Positions 34,699 to 44,788 of a stretch of DNA of 64,000 bases are shown in pieces (position 1 is the first letter of the stretch; every line of letters starts with the position of its first letter). Made by a program: the position numbers and the translations under genes. The notes beneath the pieces were generated by a model that had not been told where the DNA came from, made no database searches, and worked only from the letters and a program-made list of their open reading frames with translations. Source of the stretch: JAVVTR01 sp036653535 (GTDB lineage: Bacteria > Bacteroidota > Bacteroidia > Bacteroidales > P3); assembly GCA_036653535.1 (NCBI GenBank), contig JAVVTR010000001.1, positions 1 to 64,000 on the forward strand, read 5' to 3'.

Positions 34699-37600
34699 TT
34701 ATTTATTCCAATTCATTTCCGCAAAACGTTTGTATTGGTTGTATCTCCACAAGGCATTATCTTGAGATGCTTTAAACAATTCTGCTGCTTCGGCAGGATA
34801 CATTTTCTTTAAAGAATTATAACGAACTTCTCCATCAATAAATTCTTGGAATTTGCTCCAATCCGGCTCTTTGCTATCGAGAATAAATGGATTTTTACCC
34901 TCTACTTCCAATTCGGGATTAAATCTCCACAAATGCCAATAACCACATTCTACTGCACGTTTGGCTTCATTCTGCGTTTTACCCATACCAGCTTTTAAGC
35001 CGTGATTTATACAAGGTGCATAAGCTATAATAAGAGAAGGTCCATGATAAGCTTCTGCTTCTTTAAGAACTTTTAAATACTGGGCTTGGTTGGATCCCAT
35101 AGCCACTTGCGCCACATAAACATAACCATAAGTCATGGCAATAGCTCCTAAATCTTTCTTACGTATACGTTTCCCGGAAGCAGCAAACTTAGCAATAGCA
35201 CCAATAGGCGTAGCTTTGGATGCCTGCCCACCAGTATTAGAATATACTTCCGTATCTACCACCAATATATTTACATCTTCTCCGGAAGCAATTACATGAT
35301 CTAAGCCACCATAACCTATATCGTAAGCCCAACCATCTCCACCAAAAATCCACATGGATTTCTTTACCAAATATTGATTCAATGCGTTTATTTGTTGGCA
35401 ATAAGAGCAAGAGCACAAACTCAACATTGGCTTAAGTTTTGCAGAAATTTCTTTCGATTTAGCCGCATCTTCCCGATAAATGATCCATTCTTTAAACAAA
35501 GCTTTAATTTCAGAAGAACATTGGTCACAATTTTGAGCTTCCGTCATTAATTGTTCTATACGATCCCGCATTTTACGAACACCGGTGGTCAAACCTAAAC
35601 CATATTCCGCATTATCTTCAAATAAGGAATTAGCCCAAGCTGGTCCTTGACCTTGTTCATTCGTTGTATAAGGAGTAGAAGGGCAAGAGCCTCCGTAAAT
35701 AGAAGAACATCCTGTAGCATTTGCTACTATCATGCGTTCTCCAAAAAGTTGCGTTATTAATTTAATATATGGAGTTTCCCCACAACCACCACAGGCTCCA
35801 GAAAATTCAAATAAAGGCTGTGCAAATTGACTATTTTTTACGCTTTTGTCTACTTCTACCAAATGTGCTTTGGACTTCACATTTTCAAACATATAGTTCC
35901 AACGTTTAGTTTCATCTATATGATCCATCAGTGGTTCCATAACCAACGCCTTATCCTTAGCAGGGCACACATCGGCACAGTTACCACAACCGGTACAATC
36001 TAAAACACTTACCTGTACTCTAAATTGCATGCCTTCCAATTCTTTTCCGTTTGCCTTCAACATAGTCGTTCCTGCAGGAACCTGCGCCGCTTCTTTTGCA
36101 TCTAAAACAAAAGGTCGAATAACAGCATGAGGACAAACGTAAGAACATTGGTTACATTGAATACAATTTTCGGATTTCCACACGGGTACATGAGAAGCTA
36201 TTCCACGTTTTTCGTATTTGGAGGTACCTGAGGGGAAGGTTCCATCTACCTTATCAACAAAAGCACTTACAGGAAGATCGTCTCCTTTTTGGTCGTTGAT
36301 TACATCTACAATTTTAGCAATAAAATCGGGACGTTTGTCTTCTCTATAGCCAATTTTCCCATCCTCTTTCAAGGTTTTCCAATCGGAAGAAATAGCAATG
36401 GATTCAAATTCTGCACCACGATCTACGGCCGCATAATTCATCTTAACTATATTTTCTCCTTTTTTTCCATAGGACTTATCAATAGCTTTTTTCATTTCCT
36501 TTACCGCTACTGTATAATCAATAACCCCGGATATTTTAAAGAAAGCCGATTGCAGAATAGTATTAGTACGATTACCAAGTCCTATTTCTTCCGCTATTTT
36601 TGTAGCATTGATAATATAAAACTTAATGTCATTTTCAGCCATAAAACGCTTCATTTCATTAGGAAGCTGTTTTTTGGTTTCCTCGGCATCCCAATAAGAA
36701 TTGAGAAGAAAAGTGCCCCCTTTTTTCAGACCTCTTAAAACCGGATATTTTAAAATATAAGAAGCCACGTGGCAAGCCACAAAATCGGGAGTAGTAACTA
36801 AATAGGGAGAACGTATTTTTTTATCGCCAAAACGCAAATGAGAACAAGTAAAACCTCCTGATTTTTTGCTGTCATAAGCAAAATAAGCCTGGCAATATTT
36901 ATTCGTATTATCACCTATAATTTTGATAGAATTTTTATTAGCCCCCACGGTTCCATCTGCTCCCAAACCATAAAATTTAGCAGCAAAAGTACCTTCTGGA
37001 CTAATACTAATTTCTGGTAATAAAGGAAGTGAACGGAAAGTAACATCATCTACAATCCCTACGGTAAATTGATTTTTAGGCTCTTTCGCTTTTAAATTAT
37101 CGTACACAGCTACCATTTGGGCAGGAGTAGTATCTTTAGAGCTTAAACCATAACGTCCACCAACCACTAAAGGAGGTGTTGACAAATGGCTCATTACTTC
37201 TACGGTATCCAAATATAAAGGATCTCCGTTAGCGCCTACTTCTTTGGTTCTATCCAAAACACAAATGCGTTTAACCGACTTAGGCATTACATTTAACAAA
37301 TATTTGGCAGAAAACGGACGATAAAGATGAACCGAAATTAAACCTACTTTTTCACCCTTGGCCATCAAATAATCTATCGTTTCTTGAATGGTTTCTGTAA
37401 CAGAACCCATAGCAACAATAATATTTTCGGCATTTGGATCTCCATAATAGGAAAATGGTTGATAGGTACGGCCAGTAATTTTACCAACTTGAACCATATA
37501 ATCATTTACCATGTCTGGAATAGCGTCATAATAGGAATTACAAGCCTCACGTGCTTGAAAGAAAACATCTGGATTTTGAGCAGTACCACGGGTAACAGGA

Positions 37601-38241
37601 TGTTCTGGATTTAAAGCTCTGTTACGAAAAGCCTGCAAAGCTTTGGTATCTACCAAAGGCTGTAGGTCTTCCATATCAATCATCTCTATTTTTTGTATTT
37701 CATGCGAGGTGCGGAATCCATCAAAAAAATGGCAAAAAGGTACACGACCTTTGATAGCCGATAAATGGGCTACCCCTGCTAAATCCATTACTTCTTGAAC
37801 CGAACCGGAAGCCAAAAATGCAAACCCGGTTTGACGAGTGGCATATACATCGGAGTGATCGCCAAAAATAGAAAGGGAGTGAGCAGCCAAAGTACGAGCA
37901 GTTACATGAAAAACGGCAGGAAGTAATTCGCCTGCAATTTTATACATATTGGGAATCATTAGCAACAAACCTTGAGATGCAGTATAGGTGGTTGTTAAAG
38001 CTCCGGCTTGCAAGGAACCATGCAATGCACCTGCAGCTCCTGCCTCAGATTGCATTTCTAATACTTTCACTTTATCCCCAAACATATTTACACGTCCGGC
38101 AGCAGCCCAATCGTCAATATGTTCCGCCATAGGGGAGGAAGGGGTGATAGGATAAATCGCCGCCACTTCACTAAACATGGAAGCAATATGTGCAGCCGCC
38201 TCATTTCCATCACAGGTTAAAAATTTCTTTTCTTTTGCCAT
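34699..38241 (-). CDS. nifJ: Pyruvate:ferredoxin (flavodoxin) oxidoreductase
   Basis: A 1180-residue single-chain enzyme with the full domain order: an N-terminal pyrimidine-binding domain (TCDGNEAAAHIASMFSEVAA, YPITPSSPMAEHIDDWAA), then EKR, then two [4Fe-4S] sites (CIQCNQCSYVCPHAVIRP and CTGCGNCADVCPA), then the TPP domain (GACGGCGETPYIKLI, ATGCSSIYGGSCPSTPY, IFGGDGWAYDIGYGGLDHV). It oxidises pyruvate to acetyl-CoA and CO2 while reducing ferredoxin, which is typical of anaerobes. It is monocistronic, with a good promoter and terminator. Confidence 0.97.
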   Translation of the reverse strand: MAKEKKFLTCDGNEAAAHIASMFSEVAAIYPITPSSPMAEHIDDWAAAGRVNMFGDKVKVLEMQSEAGAAGALHGSLQAGALTTTYTASQGLLLMIPNMYKIAGELLPAVFHVTARTLAAHSLSIFGDHSDVYATRQTGFAFLASGSVQEVMDLAGVAHLSAIKGRVPFCHFFDGFRTSHEIQKIEMIDMEDLQPLVDTKALQAFRNRALNPEHPVTRGTAQNPDVFFQAREACNSYYDAIPDMVNDYMVQVGKITGRTYQPFSYYGDPNAENIIVAMGSVTETIQETIDYLMAKGEKVGLISVHLYRPFSAKYLLNVMPKSVKRICVLDRTKEVGANGDPLYLDTVEVMSHLSTPPLVVGGRYGLSSKDTTPAQMVAVYDNLKAKEPKNQFTVGIVDDVTFRSLPLLPEISISPEGTFAAKFYGLGADGTVGANKNSIKIIGDNTNKYCQAYFAYDSKKSGGFTCSHLRFGDKKIRSPYLVTTPDFVACHVASYILKYPVLRGLKKGGTFLLNSYWDAEETKKQLPNEMKRFMAENDIKFYIINATKIAEEIGLGNRTNTILQSAFFKISGVIDYTVAVKEMKKAIDKSYGKKGENIVKMNYAAVDRGAEFESIAISSDWKTLKEDGKIGYREDKRPDFIAKIVDVINDQKGDDLPVSAFVDKVDGTFPSGTSKYEKRGIASHVPVWKSENCIQCNQCSYVCPHAVIRPFVLDAKEAAQVPAGTTMLKANGKELEGMQFRVQVSVLDCTGCGNCADVCPAKDKALVMEPLMDHIDETKRWNYMFENVKSKAHLVEVDKSVKNSQFAQPLFEFSGACGGCGETPYIKLITQLFGERMIVANATGCSSIYGGSCPSTPYTTNEQGQGPAWANSLFEDNAEYGLGLTTGVRKMRDRIEQLMTEAQNCDQCSSEIKALFKEWIIYREDAAKSKEISAKLKPMLSLCSCSYCQQINALNQYLVKKSMWIFGGDGWAYDIGYGGLDHVIASGEDVNILVVDTEVYSNTGGQASKATPIGAIAKFAASGKRIRKKDLGAIAMTYGYVYVAQVAMGSNQAQYLKVLKEAEAYHGPSLIIAYAPCINHGLKAGMGKTQNEAKRAVECGYWHLWRFNPELEVEGKNPFILDSKEPDWSKFQEFIDGEVRYNSLKKMYPAEAAELFKASQDNALWRYNQYKRFAEMNWNK

Positions 38242-38291
38242 GATTTTTATAATTATTTGATATTCATATATTTATTACTCTAACGAACGTA

Positions 38292-38322
38292 CAAAGGTAC
38301 GGCTTTTTTCAGACAATGCAAA
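38292..38322 (-). promoter_or_regulatory. Promoter for pyruvate:ferredoxin oxidoreductase
   Basis: On the minus strand TTTG (38322-38319) and TACCTTTG (38299-38292) are spaced by 19 bases. The start codon lies about 50 bases downstream. One of the best matches to the consensus in the window. Confidence 0.72.
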
Positions 38323-38369
38323 GGCTTTATATAAAAGCATATAGTACTACATTAGAAACAGAACAAGAC

Positions 38370-38409
38370 ACTACCGCCCTATTTGAATGCACTATCGCCC
38401 TATTCGAAC
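38370..38409. repeat. Tandem 21-bp repeat at the gpsA 3' end
   Basis: ACTACCGCCCTATTTGAATGC (unit 1, 38370-38390) is followed by ACTATCGCCCTATTCGAAC (unit 2, 38391-38409) with two mismatches over 19 bases. Unit 2 includes the gpsA stop codon (38402-38400) and its last codons. Unit 1 looks like a copied 3' end, now noncoding. Confidence 0.55.
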
Positions 38410-39401
38410 TTCGTTTCCAAGATGGAAAAAACTTGACTTGGAGATTGATGGTTATAAAGAATATCGTACACTGCCTCTAAAATGGGCATATTTATGTGCA
38501 TTTCCTCTTTAATTTTATGCACAGACAAACTCGCATAATAACCCTCTGCCACCATTTTCATCTCCAAAATAGTAGATTTTACAGAATAACCCTGCCCTAT
38601 CATATTACCAAAAGTGCGATTTCTGCTAAACTGAGAATAGGATGTAACTAATAAATCCCCTAAATAAACCGAAGTGGATAGATTTCGATCAATAGGATAT
38701 ACCCTTTCTAAAAACACTTTCATCTCTTCTAAAGCATTGGAAACCAAAACAGCCGAAAAATTATCTCCATATCCTAATCCCTTGGAAATTCCTACGGCTA
38801 AAGCATAAACATTTTTAATTACCGCTGCATACTCTATTCCAAATACATCCTCACTTAATCGTGTTCTTACATAGGAACAATCGAAATAAGAAGCCATTCT
38901 ACGAGCCATTCCCTCATTTTGGGAGGCGGAAGTAAGATAGGTTAAACGCCCCAAGGCTATTTCTTCCGCATGAGATGGACCACTAATAACCGAAAGCCTA
39001 TTTAAATCTACTTGCATTACTTCCTGTAAAAAGGTTCCCACCACTTGGTTCGTTTCAGGAATAATCCCTTTAATAGCAGAACATATATCTTTTCCTTGCA
39101 AATCTTCCGGTTTAATTCCCTGCAAAGCGACTTTAAAAAAAGCCGAAGGTATAACAAAAACAAGCACTTCTACCTTGCTTATAATTTCTTTTATATCATT
39201 ACTTACCGTCAATCTCTGAATAGGAAATTCTACAGAAGAAAGGTATAAAGGATTCACCCCATTAGTTTCTATTCCTCTTTTTATTTCCGGTTCCCGCACC
39301 CACCAATAAAGATGATCTACATTATGAAGGAGTATTTTTACAATGGCGGTAGCCCAACTACCGCCACCAATAACAGCAATATTCTTTTTCTTTACTTCCA
39401 T
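38400..39401 (-). CDS. gpsA: NAD(P)H-dependent glycerol-3-phosphate dehydrogenase
   Basis: A 333-residue GpsA. The Rossmann motif is AVIGGGSWATAIVKILL. VLVFVIPSAFFKVAL, SVISGPSHAEEIALGRLT and YAAVIKNVYALAVGISKGLG (the catalytic Lys is in this block) follow in the usual order, with GDLLVTSYSQFSRNRTFG near residue 250. It makes sn-glycerol 3-phosphate from dihydroxyacetone phosphate for phospholipid synthesis. Its ATG overlaps the stop of the upstream peptidase gene by one base. Its stop codon lies within a 21-bp tandem repeat. Confidence 0.95.
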   Translation of the reverse strand: MEVKKKNIAVIGGGSWATAIVKILLHNVDHLYWWVREPEIKRGIETNGVNPLYLSSVEFPIQRLTVSNDIKEIISKVEVLVFVIPSAFFKVALQGIKPEDLQGKDICSAIKGIIPETNQVVGTFLQEVMQVDLNRLSVISGPSHAEEIALGRLTYLTSASQNEGMARRMASYFDCSYVRTRLSEDVFGIEYAAVIKNVYALAVGISKGLGYGDNFSAVLVSNALEEMKVFLERVYPIDRNLSTSVYLGDLLVTSYSQFSRNRTFGNMIGQGYSVKSTILEMKMVAEGYYASLSVHKIKEEMHINMPILEAVYDILYNHQSPSQVFSILETKFE

Positions 39402-41053
39402 TACTTTGTTTTAACGGGAACCAAACCCAACACCTCTTTCCCTTGCTCAAAATAAATATCTTTCGCTATTTTTGCAGCCGCAATACGATCTAAATCTTTT
39501 TGTAAATCTGCATTTACTACACTCTTTTCAGAAATCCATTTTTGCAAACCTTCGTAATCCCCTTCCGCTTGAATTTTAAGAATTTCACCCATCAAAGAAA
39601 CTACAGCCAGTTTCATTTTTTCTACATTCACTGTATATATCCCATTTGCTTTGCGTTCAAAAACACCATGATCTGCAAAATAATTAAAACAAAGCATATT
39701 GGCTTTACCATGAGCACTGGCAGCACCAAAGCGTACGGAACGAAAAATACCTGCAAAAAAGGTAATATAATTATTATTTAAATCGCCTTCCGACAGTTCT
39801 CCCATATTATATAAACGGTCTACCAAATACAAACCCATAATATCTGCCTTTGCCTCTTCTATGGTAGAATAGCACTCCTTTAAAGCTTGACGAACCGTAC
39901 CTTTTCCACTAATTGTCTTTTTTACTCCCATTCCATGAGCCACTTCGTGAAAAGTAACATTTTCAAAAAACGCATCAAAAGATATCATTTTCTGCTGATT
40001 TGGATCTATAACTAATTGTGAAATAGGCAGTACAATTTTATCAAATTTAACCTTCATGGCGTTTTTTAACTGCAATTTACGGGTTCCCTTACGCACATGT
40101 ACTCTCTCATCATTAGGCAAATTAATAGCAATAGTTTTACTACCGGCATTGCAATCTCCACGATAAAGCACTACATCGTAAACATTCATATCCGATTCCA
40201 AACCAGGCATATCTTTTTTATATTTAGCTTCTACGGGTAAATTCTTTTGCAAATCGGGCAACATAGCCGCAAATTTATCTAATTTTTTACTCCATGCAGT
40301 ATCTTTAATTAATAAAAAAGACTCGTGAGAAGCTTTATAACCATTCAAAGCATCTTCGTAACTTTCAATAGGACCTATCACAAAATCGAAAGGAGAATTT
40401 TTTACATTCATCCACGCCAAATCACTTTCATAATAATCATCCGTTCTCAATGCTTTTGCCCTTAAGTTTAAATAATTTTTAAACTCTGCATTAGATGCCA
40501 ACCCCGCTGCTTTCTCTAATAAAACAGCCGCTTGTTCCACTTCTGCTTTGAAAATTTCGTGATACCACATTACCTTCAATTTCCCTTGTTCGTCCCGACG
40601 TATTACCGTATATGGGGATGTTTTTAAAGGTTCTTTCCATGCATCAAATTCGGTGGTAGTCATGTCGACAGGGTAAAAATTTGCACCTAGGGGTTTACTC
40701 TCAAAATTTGGTAAAAAAGCTTTGTTCTCGTCTAAACGCGCCCATGGTCCGTAATTAATTTCAGCATATTTGCGTAAAGTATCGTTTTTTATTCCCGCTA
40801 AGAATTCTTTTTTATCGCCATTAAACGCCTCTTTCCAATATATACGATCCATAATTTCCGCCGCATCGCAAAGATAAATCAACATTTGTTTTTCATCCTC
40901 TTTCAATCCGCTTAAATCAACTTTCAAGGGAACTTTTACGAAGCCCATAATATTTTCCTCTTCGTTCTGTTGTTTCACGTCACATTTTTTATTATTACAA
41001 CAAGAAGAAAATAATAGCGCACACAAACCGGTGCAAAACAAGATTTTTTTCAT
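39401..41053 (-). CDS. M49-like zinc peptidase lipoprotein
   Basis: A 550-residue lipoprotein (lipobox ALLFSSC, Cys 18). The likely zinc site is NVTFHEVAHGMGV (HExxH) near residue 370, with a second glutamate in ECYSTIEEAKADIMGLYLVD, as the EExxA(D/E) ligand of dipeptidyl peptidase III. The classic M49 motif is HExxGH; this form is the shorter variant common in Bacteroides proteins often misnamed dihydrofolate reductase. It probably cleaves small peptides in the periplasm or at the outer membrane. It is upstream of gpsA with a one-base overlap, though no functional link is apparent. Confidence 0.78.
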   Translation of the reverse strand: MKKILFCTGLCALLFSSCCNNKKCDVKQQNEEENIMGFVKVPLKVDLSGLKEDEKQMLIYLCDAAEIMDRIYWKEAFNGDKKEFLAGIKNDTLRKYAEINYGPWARLDENKAFLPNFESKPLGANFYPVDMTTTEFDAWKEPLKTSPYTVIRRDEQGKLKVMWYHEIFKAEVEQAAVLLEKAAGLASNAEFKNYLNLRAKALRTDDYYESDLAWMNVKNSPFDFVIGPIESYEDALNGYKASHESFLLIKDTAWSKKLDKFAAMLPDLQKNLPVEAKYKKDMPGLESDMNVYDVVLYRGDCNAGSKTIAINLPNDERVHVRKGTRKLQLKNAMKVKFDKIVLPISQLVIDPNQQKMISFDAFFENVTFHEVAHGMGVKKTISGKGTVRQALKECYSTIEEAKADIMGLYLVDRLYNMGELSEGDLNNNYITFFAGIFRSVRFGAASAHGKANMLCFNYFADHGVFERKANGIYTVNVEKMKLAVVSLMGEILKIQAEGDYEGLQKWISEKSVVNADLQKDLDRIAAAKIAKDIYFEQGKEVLGLVPVKTK

Positions 41054-41129
41054 AAATAAATATTTTTTATTGTTTTATACTCTATAGACGGTATGGCGAA
41101 GATACAATTTTTTTACAAAATTAGAAAAA

Positions 41130-42383
41130 CTATCCTGCATGACGACGAGTATCCATTTTTAAAAACACAAATAAAAGCAAGGTAAAGGACCATAAGGAAG
41201 AACCTCCATAACTAAAAAAAGGTAAAGGAATCCCTATAACCGGCAATAGCCCAATAGTCATACCAATATTCACAAAGACATGGCAAAATAAAATACACGC
41301 CACCCCATACCCGTAAATTCGTGCATAATCACTTCGCTGCCGCTCCGCTAATTTTATTAATCGCAATAACAAAACCAAAAACAAAGATAAAAGTATAGTA
41401 GAACCAATCCACCCCCATTCCTCTCCAATGGTACAAAATATAAAATCTGTACTTTGCTCAGGTACAAAGTTAAACTTAGTTTGTGTTCCCTCTAAAAAGC
41501 CCTTCCCCAATAATCCACCAGAACCTATGGCGATTTTTGACTGATTCACATTATAGCCCGCACCTTTTAGATCTAAGTCTTTTCCCAATAATACATTGAT
41601 ACGTGTTCGCTGATGATCGCTCATTTGATGAAAAGCATAGTCTACCCCAAAAACGAAAACCGAACACGTTAAAAACAAGGCAATAGATAAAAAGATATTT
41701 TTGAATGTTTTCTTATTAAAAAATAATAAAATAAAAATTAAAACAGCCAAAATACCAATAAGAACATATTGATTTATAACCAAAGATAATACAAAAAGCA
41801 ATATGGCTACAAAACCCATAATTAATACATTAACCGACATTCCTTCTCTATACAATACTAATATAAAAGAAGCATAAACTAAAGCGGAACCTGCATCTGG
41901 CTGCAACATAATTAAAATAACCGGAAAAACAAACCAGGCCGAAGCCATAAGTTGAGAGGAAACCTGACTCATATTCAAGTCCGGTCTACTGGTGTATTTG
42001 GCAAAGGCTAAACAGGTAGCAAATTTAGCAAATTCAGCAGGCTGCAACGAAATAGGTCCTATCTGAATCCAAGCTTTTGCTCCTGAAATTTCTGTTCCCA
42101 CCACCAAAACCGCTATCAGTAATAAAATGGCTATCCCGTAATACAAATAAGCAAATTGCAAAAACAATCTTAAATCTAAAATCATAACCATTAATGCCAA
42201 TATGAAAGCGAAACCAATAAACATCAATTGCTTTCCATAACGCGTAGATAAAGAAAAAAACATTCCGTTTTCCGGGTCATACACTGCCGAATATATATTG
42301 AACCAACCCATTATTACTAATATCAAATAGATTATTAGAATGGGTTTATCCAAATTTTTCCACACTTCGTTTCCGGAATTCAT
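41130..42383 (-). CDS. rodA: Rod-shape SEDS glycosyltransferase RodA
   Basis: From the ATG at 42383 it is 417 residues; the longer frame upstream overlaps mrdA and lacks membrane character. About ten membrane helices surround SEDS signatures: SLQPAEFAKFATCLAFAKYT, IMLQPDAGSALVYASFI, IAIGSGGLLGKGFLEGTQ and FNFVPEQSTDFIFCTIGEEW (with the invariant Asp), ending IGIPLPFFSYGGSSL. It polymerises lipid II during cell elongation with PBP2. It starts 8 bases after mrdA. Confidence 0.94.
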   Translation of the reverse strand: MNSGNEVWKNLDKPILIIYLILVIMGWFNIYSAVYDPENGMFFSLSTRYGKQLMFIGFAFILALMVMILDLRLFLQFAYLYYGIAILLLIAVLVVGTEISGAKAWIQIGPISLQPAEFAKFATCLAFAKYTSRPDLNMSQVSSQLMASAWFVFPVILIMLQPDAGSALVYASFILVLYREGMSVNVLIMGFVAILLFVLSLVINQYVLIGILAVLIFILLFFNKKTFKNIFLSIALFLTCSVFVFGVDYAFHQMSDHQRTRINVLLGKDLDLKGAGYNVNQSKIAIGSGGLLGKGFLEGTQTKFNFVPEQSTDFIFCTIGEEWGWIGSTILLSLFLVLLLRLIKLAERQRSDYARIYGYGVACILFCHVFVNIGMTIGLLPVIGIPLPFFSYGGSSLWSFTLLLFVFLKMDTRRHAG

Positions 42384-42391
42384 ACTCGTTT

Positions 42392-44209
42392 TTATTTTGT
42401 AATCGTGAAAAATGCTTCTTTCATTTGGCTTTCCAACGCTTGACGCTTTACCGTTCCTGTAAGATATTTTTCTATTAAAAGGCTGGCAATAGGAGCTGCC
42501 CACGTTCCTCCAAAACCACTATTTTCTACAAATACAGAAATAGCAATTTGTGGATGATCCATAGGGGCAAAGCCTATAAAAACCGCATGATCTTTTCCAT
42601 GAGGATTTTGAGAGGTTCCAGTTTTACCACAAATCGTAACACTATCTATTTTTGCTCTATGCGCAGTCCCACCCCCTTCGTAAACCGCCCCATACATCCC
42701 TTTTACCACCGTTTCGTAATAAGCAGCATCTACTTTCGTATAATGTTTACTCAAGTCCAAATTGGGCTTGCGATGTTCTTCTCCTATAGAACGTACCAAA
42801 TGAGGTGAAATATAATAGCCTCTATTTGCTACTATGGCCGCTAAATTTGCCATTTGTAAAGGAATTAAGCCCACTTCTCCCTGTCCAATACTCAAAGAAT
42901 AAATGGTACTAAAAGCCCATTGTTCCTTGCCATAACACTTATCATAAAATTTTACGTTGGGAATAAATCCGGCTTTTACATGAGGCAAATCTATATCCAA
43001 TCGTGTACCAAAGCCGAAACTTTTCATATATTCATTCCAAATACCTAAACCTATACGACTATCTTTAAACCTATTCTCACTTACCCCTTGCATAATTATG
43101 CGCTTAAAAACAACATAAAAATAAGGATTACACGACATTTTAAGCCCTTCCGAAACGCAAGTAGCAGATGGGTGATTATGGCAGCCTACTAAAGACTTAT
43201 CACAGGGGAAACCAGAATTTTCGGTAATAACTCCCTCTTGCATACCAATAAGAGCTTGAGGAATTTTAAAAATAGAACCTGGAGGATAAAATGCCTGCAA
43301 AGCTCTATTAAATAAAGGTCTTACAGGATCTTTCAATAAAACATTGTAGTTATGACTACGTACCCTCCCCACCAATAAATTAGGATCAAAAGAAGGTGCA
43401 GAAACTAAAACCAAAATTTCCCCGGTAGACGGTTCTATCGCCACCACACTTCCTCTCTTCCCCTGCATCAATTCTTCTGCATATGCTTGCAAATCCAAAT
43501 CTAAAGTGGTATATAATCGTGCTCCTGCTACAGCATTACTATCAAAAGCTCCGTTTTTATAGCTTCCTTTTTCGCGATTCAACACATCGACCATAATTCT
43601 TTTTATTCCCTTGTGTCCGCGTAGATCTTGCTCATAGAAAAGTTCTAATCCGCTTTTGCCAATATAATCGCCCGTCCGATAATACGAATCCCGAGATAAT
43701 TCTTTTTCGTTTACTTCCCCCACATCCCCTAAAACATGAGCGGCTACAGAACGGGGATAACGCCGCAAACTCCTTGATTGCACATAAAAACCAGGAAAAT
43801 GATACAGGTATTCTTGCAATCGTCCATAGGTTTCTTTGGATATTTGTTTTTCAAAAACAGAGGGCGCATATTTTGAATAAGCTTGAGCCTTATAAAACCG
43901 ATCTTTTGCTCCCGATACGTCAATTTCTATTAGTTCTGCCAATAAATTCCAATCCGCTTTTTTTACCTGTGATGGAATAACCATAAGATCGTACACTGCT
44001 TCATTATACACTAATAAATTCTCATGGCGATCATACATCAAACCTCGCCCCGGGTATTGTATTTTTTTCCGAAACGCATTATTCTCCGCATCCACCTTAT
44101 AACTGGAATCTAAAATTTGAAGTTGAAAAAGACGCAGCCAAAAAATAGCAAATACACTAATAAAAATAACCACAATAAGCCAGCTCCGCTCTACATACAC
44201 TCTTTTCAT
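42392..44209 (-). CDS. mrdA: Penicillin-binding protein 2
   Basis: A 605-residue class B PBP: an N-terminal membrane anchor (RSWLIVVIFISVFAIFWLRL), a dimerisation region beginning RKKIQYPGRGLMYDR, and a transpeptidase domain. Catalytic motifs are FYPPGSIFKIPQAL (SxxK), LKMSCNPYFYV (SxN) and VTICGKTGTSQNPHG (KTG). It cross-links peptidoglycan during elongation in complex with RodA. Its ATG overlaps the stop of the lipoprotein gene at 44206 by four bases. mreB, mreC and mreD, often upstream, are not present here. Confidence 0.95.
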   Translation of the reverse strand: MKRVYVERSWLIVVIFISVFAIFWLRLFQLQILDSSYKVDAENNAFRKKIQYPGRGLMYDRHENLLVYNEAVYDLMVIPSQVKKADWNLLAELIEIDVSGAKDRFYKAQAYSKYAPSVFEKQISKETYGRLQEYLYHFPGFYVQSRSLRRYPRSVAAHVLGDVGEVNEKELSRDSYYRTGDYIGKSGLELFYEQDLRGHKGIKRIMVDVLNREKGSYKNGAFDSNAVAGARLYTTLDLDLQAYAEELMQGKRGSVVAIEPSTGEILVLVSAPSFDPNLLVGRVRSHNYNVLLKDPVRPLFNRALQAFYPPGSIFKIPQALIGMQEGVITENSGFPCDKSLVGCHNHPSATCVSEGLKMSCNPYFYVVFKRIIMQGVSENRFKDSRIGLGIWNEYMKSFGFGTRLDIDLPHVKAGFIPNVKFYDKCYGKEQWAFSTIYSLSIGQGEVGLIPLQMANLAAIVANRGYYISPHLVRSIGEEHRKPNLDLSKHYTKVDAAYYETVVKGMYGAVYEGGGTAHRAKIDSVTICGKTGTSQNPHGKDHAVFIGFAPMDHPQIAISVFVENSGFGGTWAAPIASLLIEKYLTGTVKRQALESQMKEAFFTITK

Positions 44210-44745
44210 CTCACCAATATATCCGACGTACTAATAACATTACTTTTATGCAAACTTCTATCATATAAAAAAATATTGAATCTAATGGTTTTCCCTTTCA
44301 TATACTGTTTTATAAACTGAAAATCATTCATTTCCCACGTTATAGTTCCACTCATAGCTTTATTGGAATTAACAGGTTCTATATATTTAATTATATAAGG
44401 ATACTCTATGCAATGGCTTCCCATAGAATCTCTTAAATAAACGGGTTGATAAGTAGTATCTTTCATTTTTTCATACAATAAAAAATACAAATTATATTTA
44501 TAAACGCCCACATATGGAGGAGTTTCCTCTGTACTATAACGCCCAATATCTCCATCCCCATCTTGAAAATAAAACTTAACGTATAAAGTTTCTCTTCCGG
44601 AAAGATCCGATTTTATGGTATTTTCTCTAAATTCAATATAAGGTTCTACGGAAAATTCCTGAGGCTTTACACAGGCACTTAACAACAGAAACATAGAAAT
44701 TCCTAAGAAAAGTAGTACCTTTGAAAACATTTTCACCAACCTCAT
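44206..44745 (-). CDS. Lipoprotein of unknown function upstream of mrdA-rodA
   Basis: A 179-residue lipoprotein (lipobox FLLLSAC, Cys at 25). The mature part has IKSDLSGRETLYVKFYFQDG, DGDIGRYS and HCIEYPYIIKYIEP. The acidic DGDGDIG run resembles calcium-binding or fibronectin-like folds in Bacteroidetes surface lipoproteins, but I cannot name the family. The 4-base ATGA overlap with mrdA implies coupled translation with the elongation genes. Confidence 0.6.
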   Translation of the reverse strand: MRLVKMFSKVLLFLGISMFLLLSACVKPQEFSVEPYIEFRENTIKSDLSGRETLYVKFYFQDGDGDIGRYSTEETPPYVGVYKYNLYFLLYEKMKDTTYQPVYLRDSMGSHCIEYPYIIKYIEPVNSNKAMSGTITWEMNDFQFIKQYMKGKTIRFNIFLYDRSLHKSNVISTSDILVR

Positions 44746-44788
44746 TCTTTACTGTTTTGAACCGGTAAAATTATAAAAAATAGCAGAA

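Noticed and set aside
36289..36738. A 149-codon plus-strand frame inside the pyruvate oxidoreductase gene
   Set aside because: The sense strand encodes conserved enzyme domains; the antisense product has no recognisable features.
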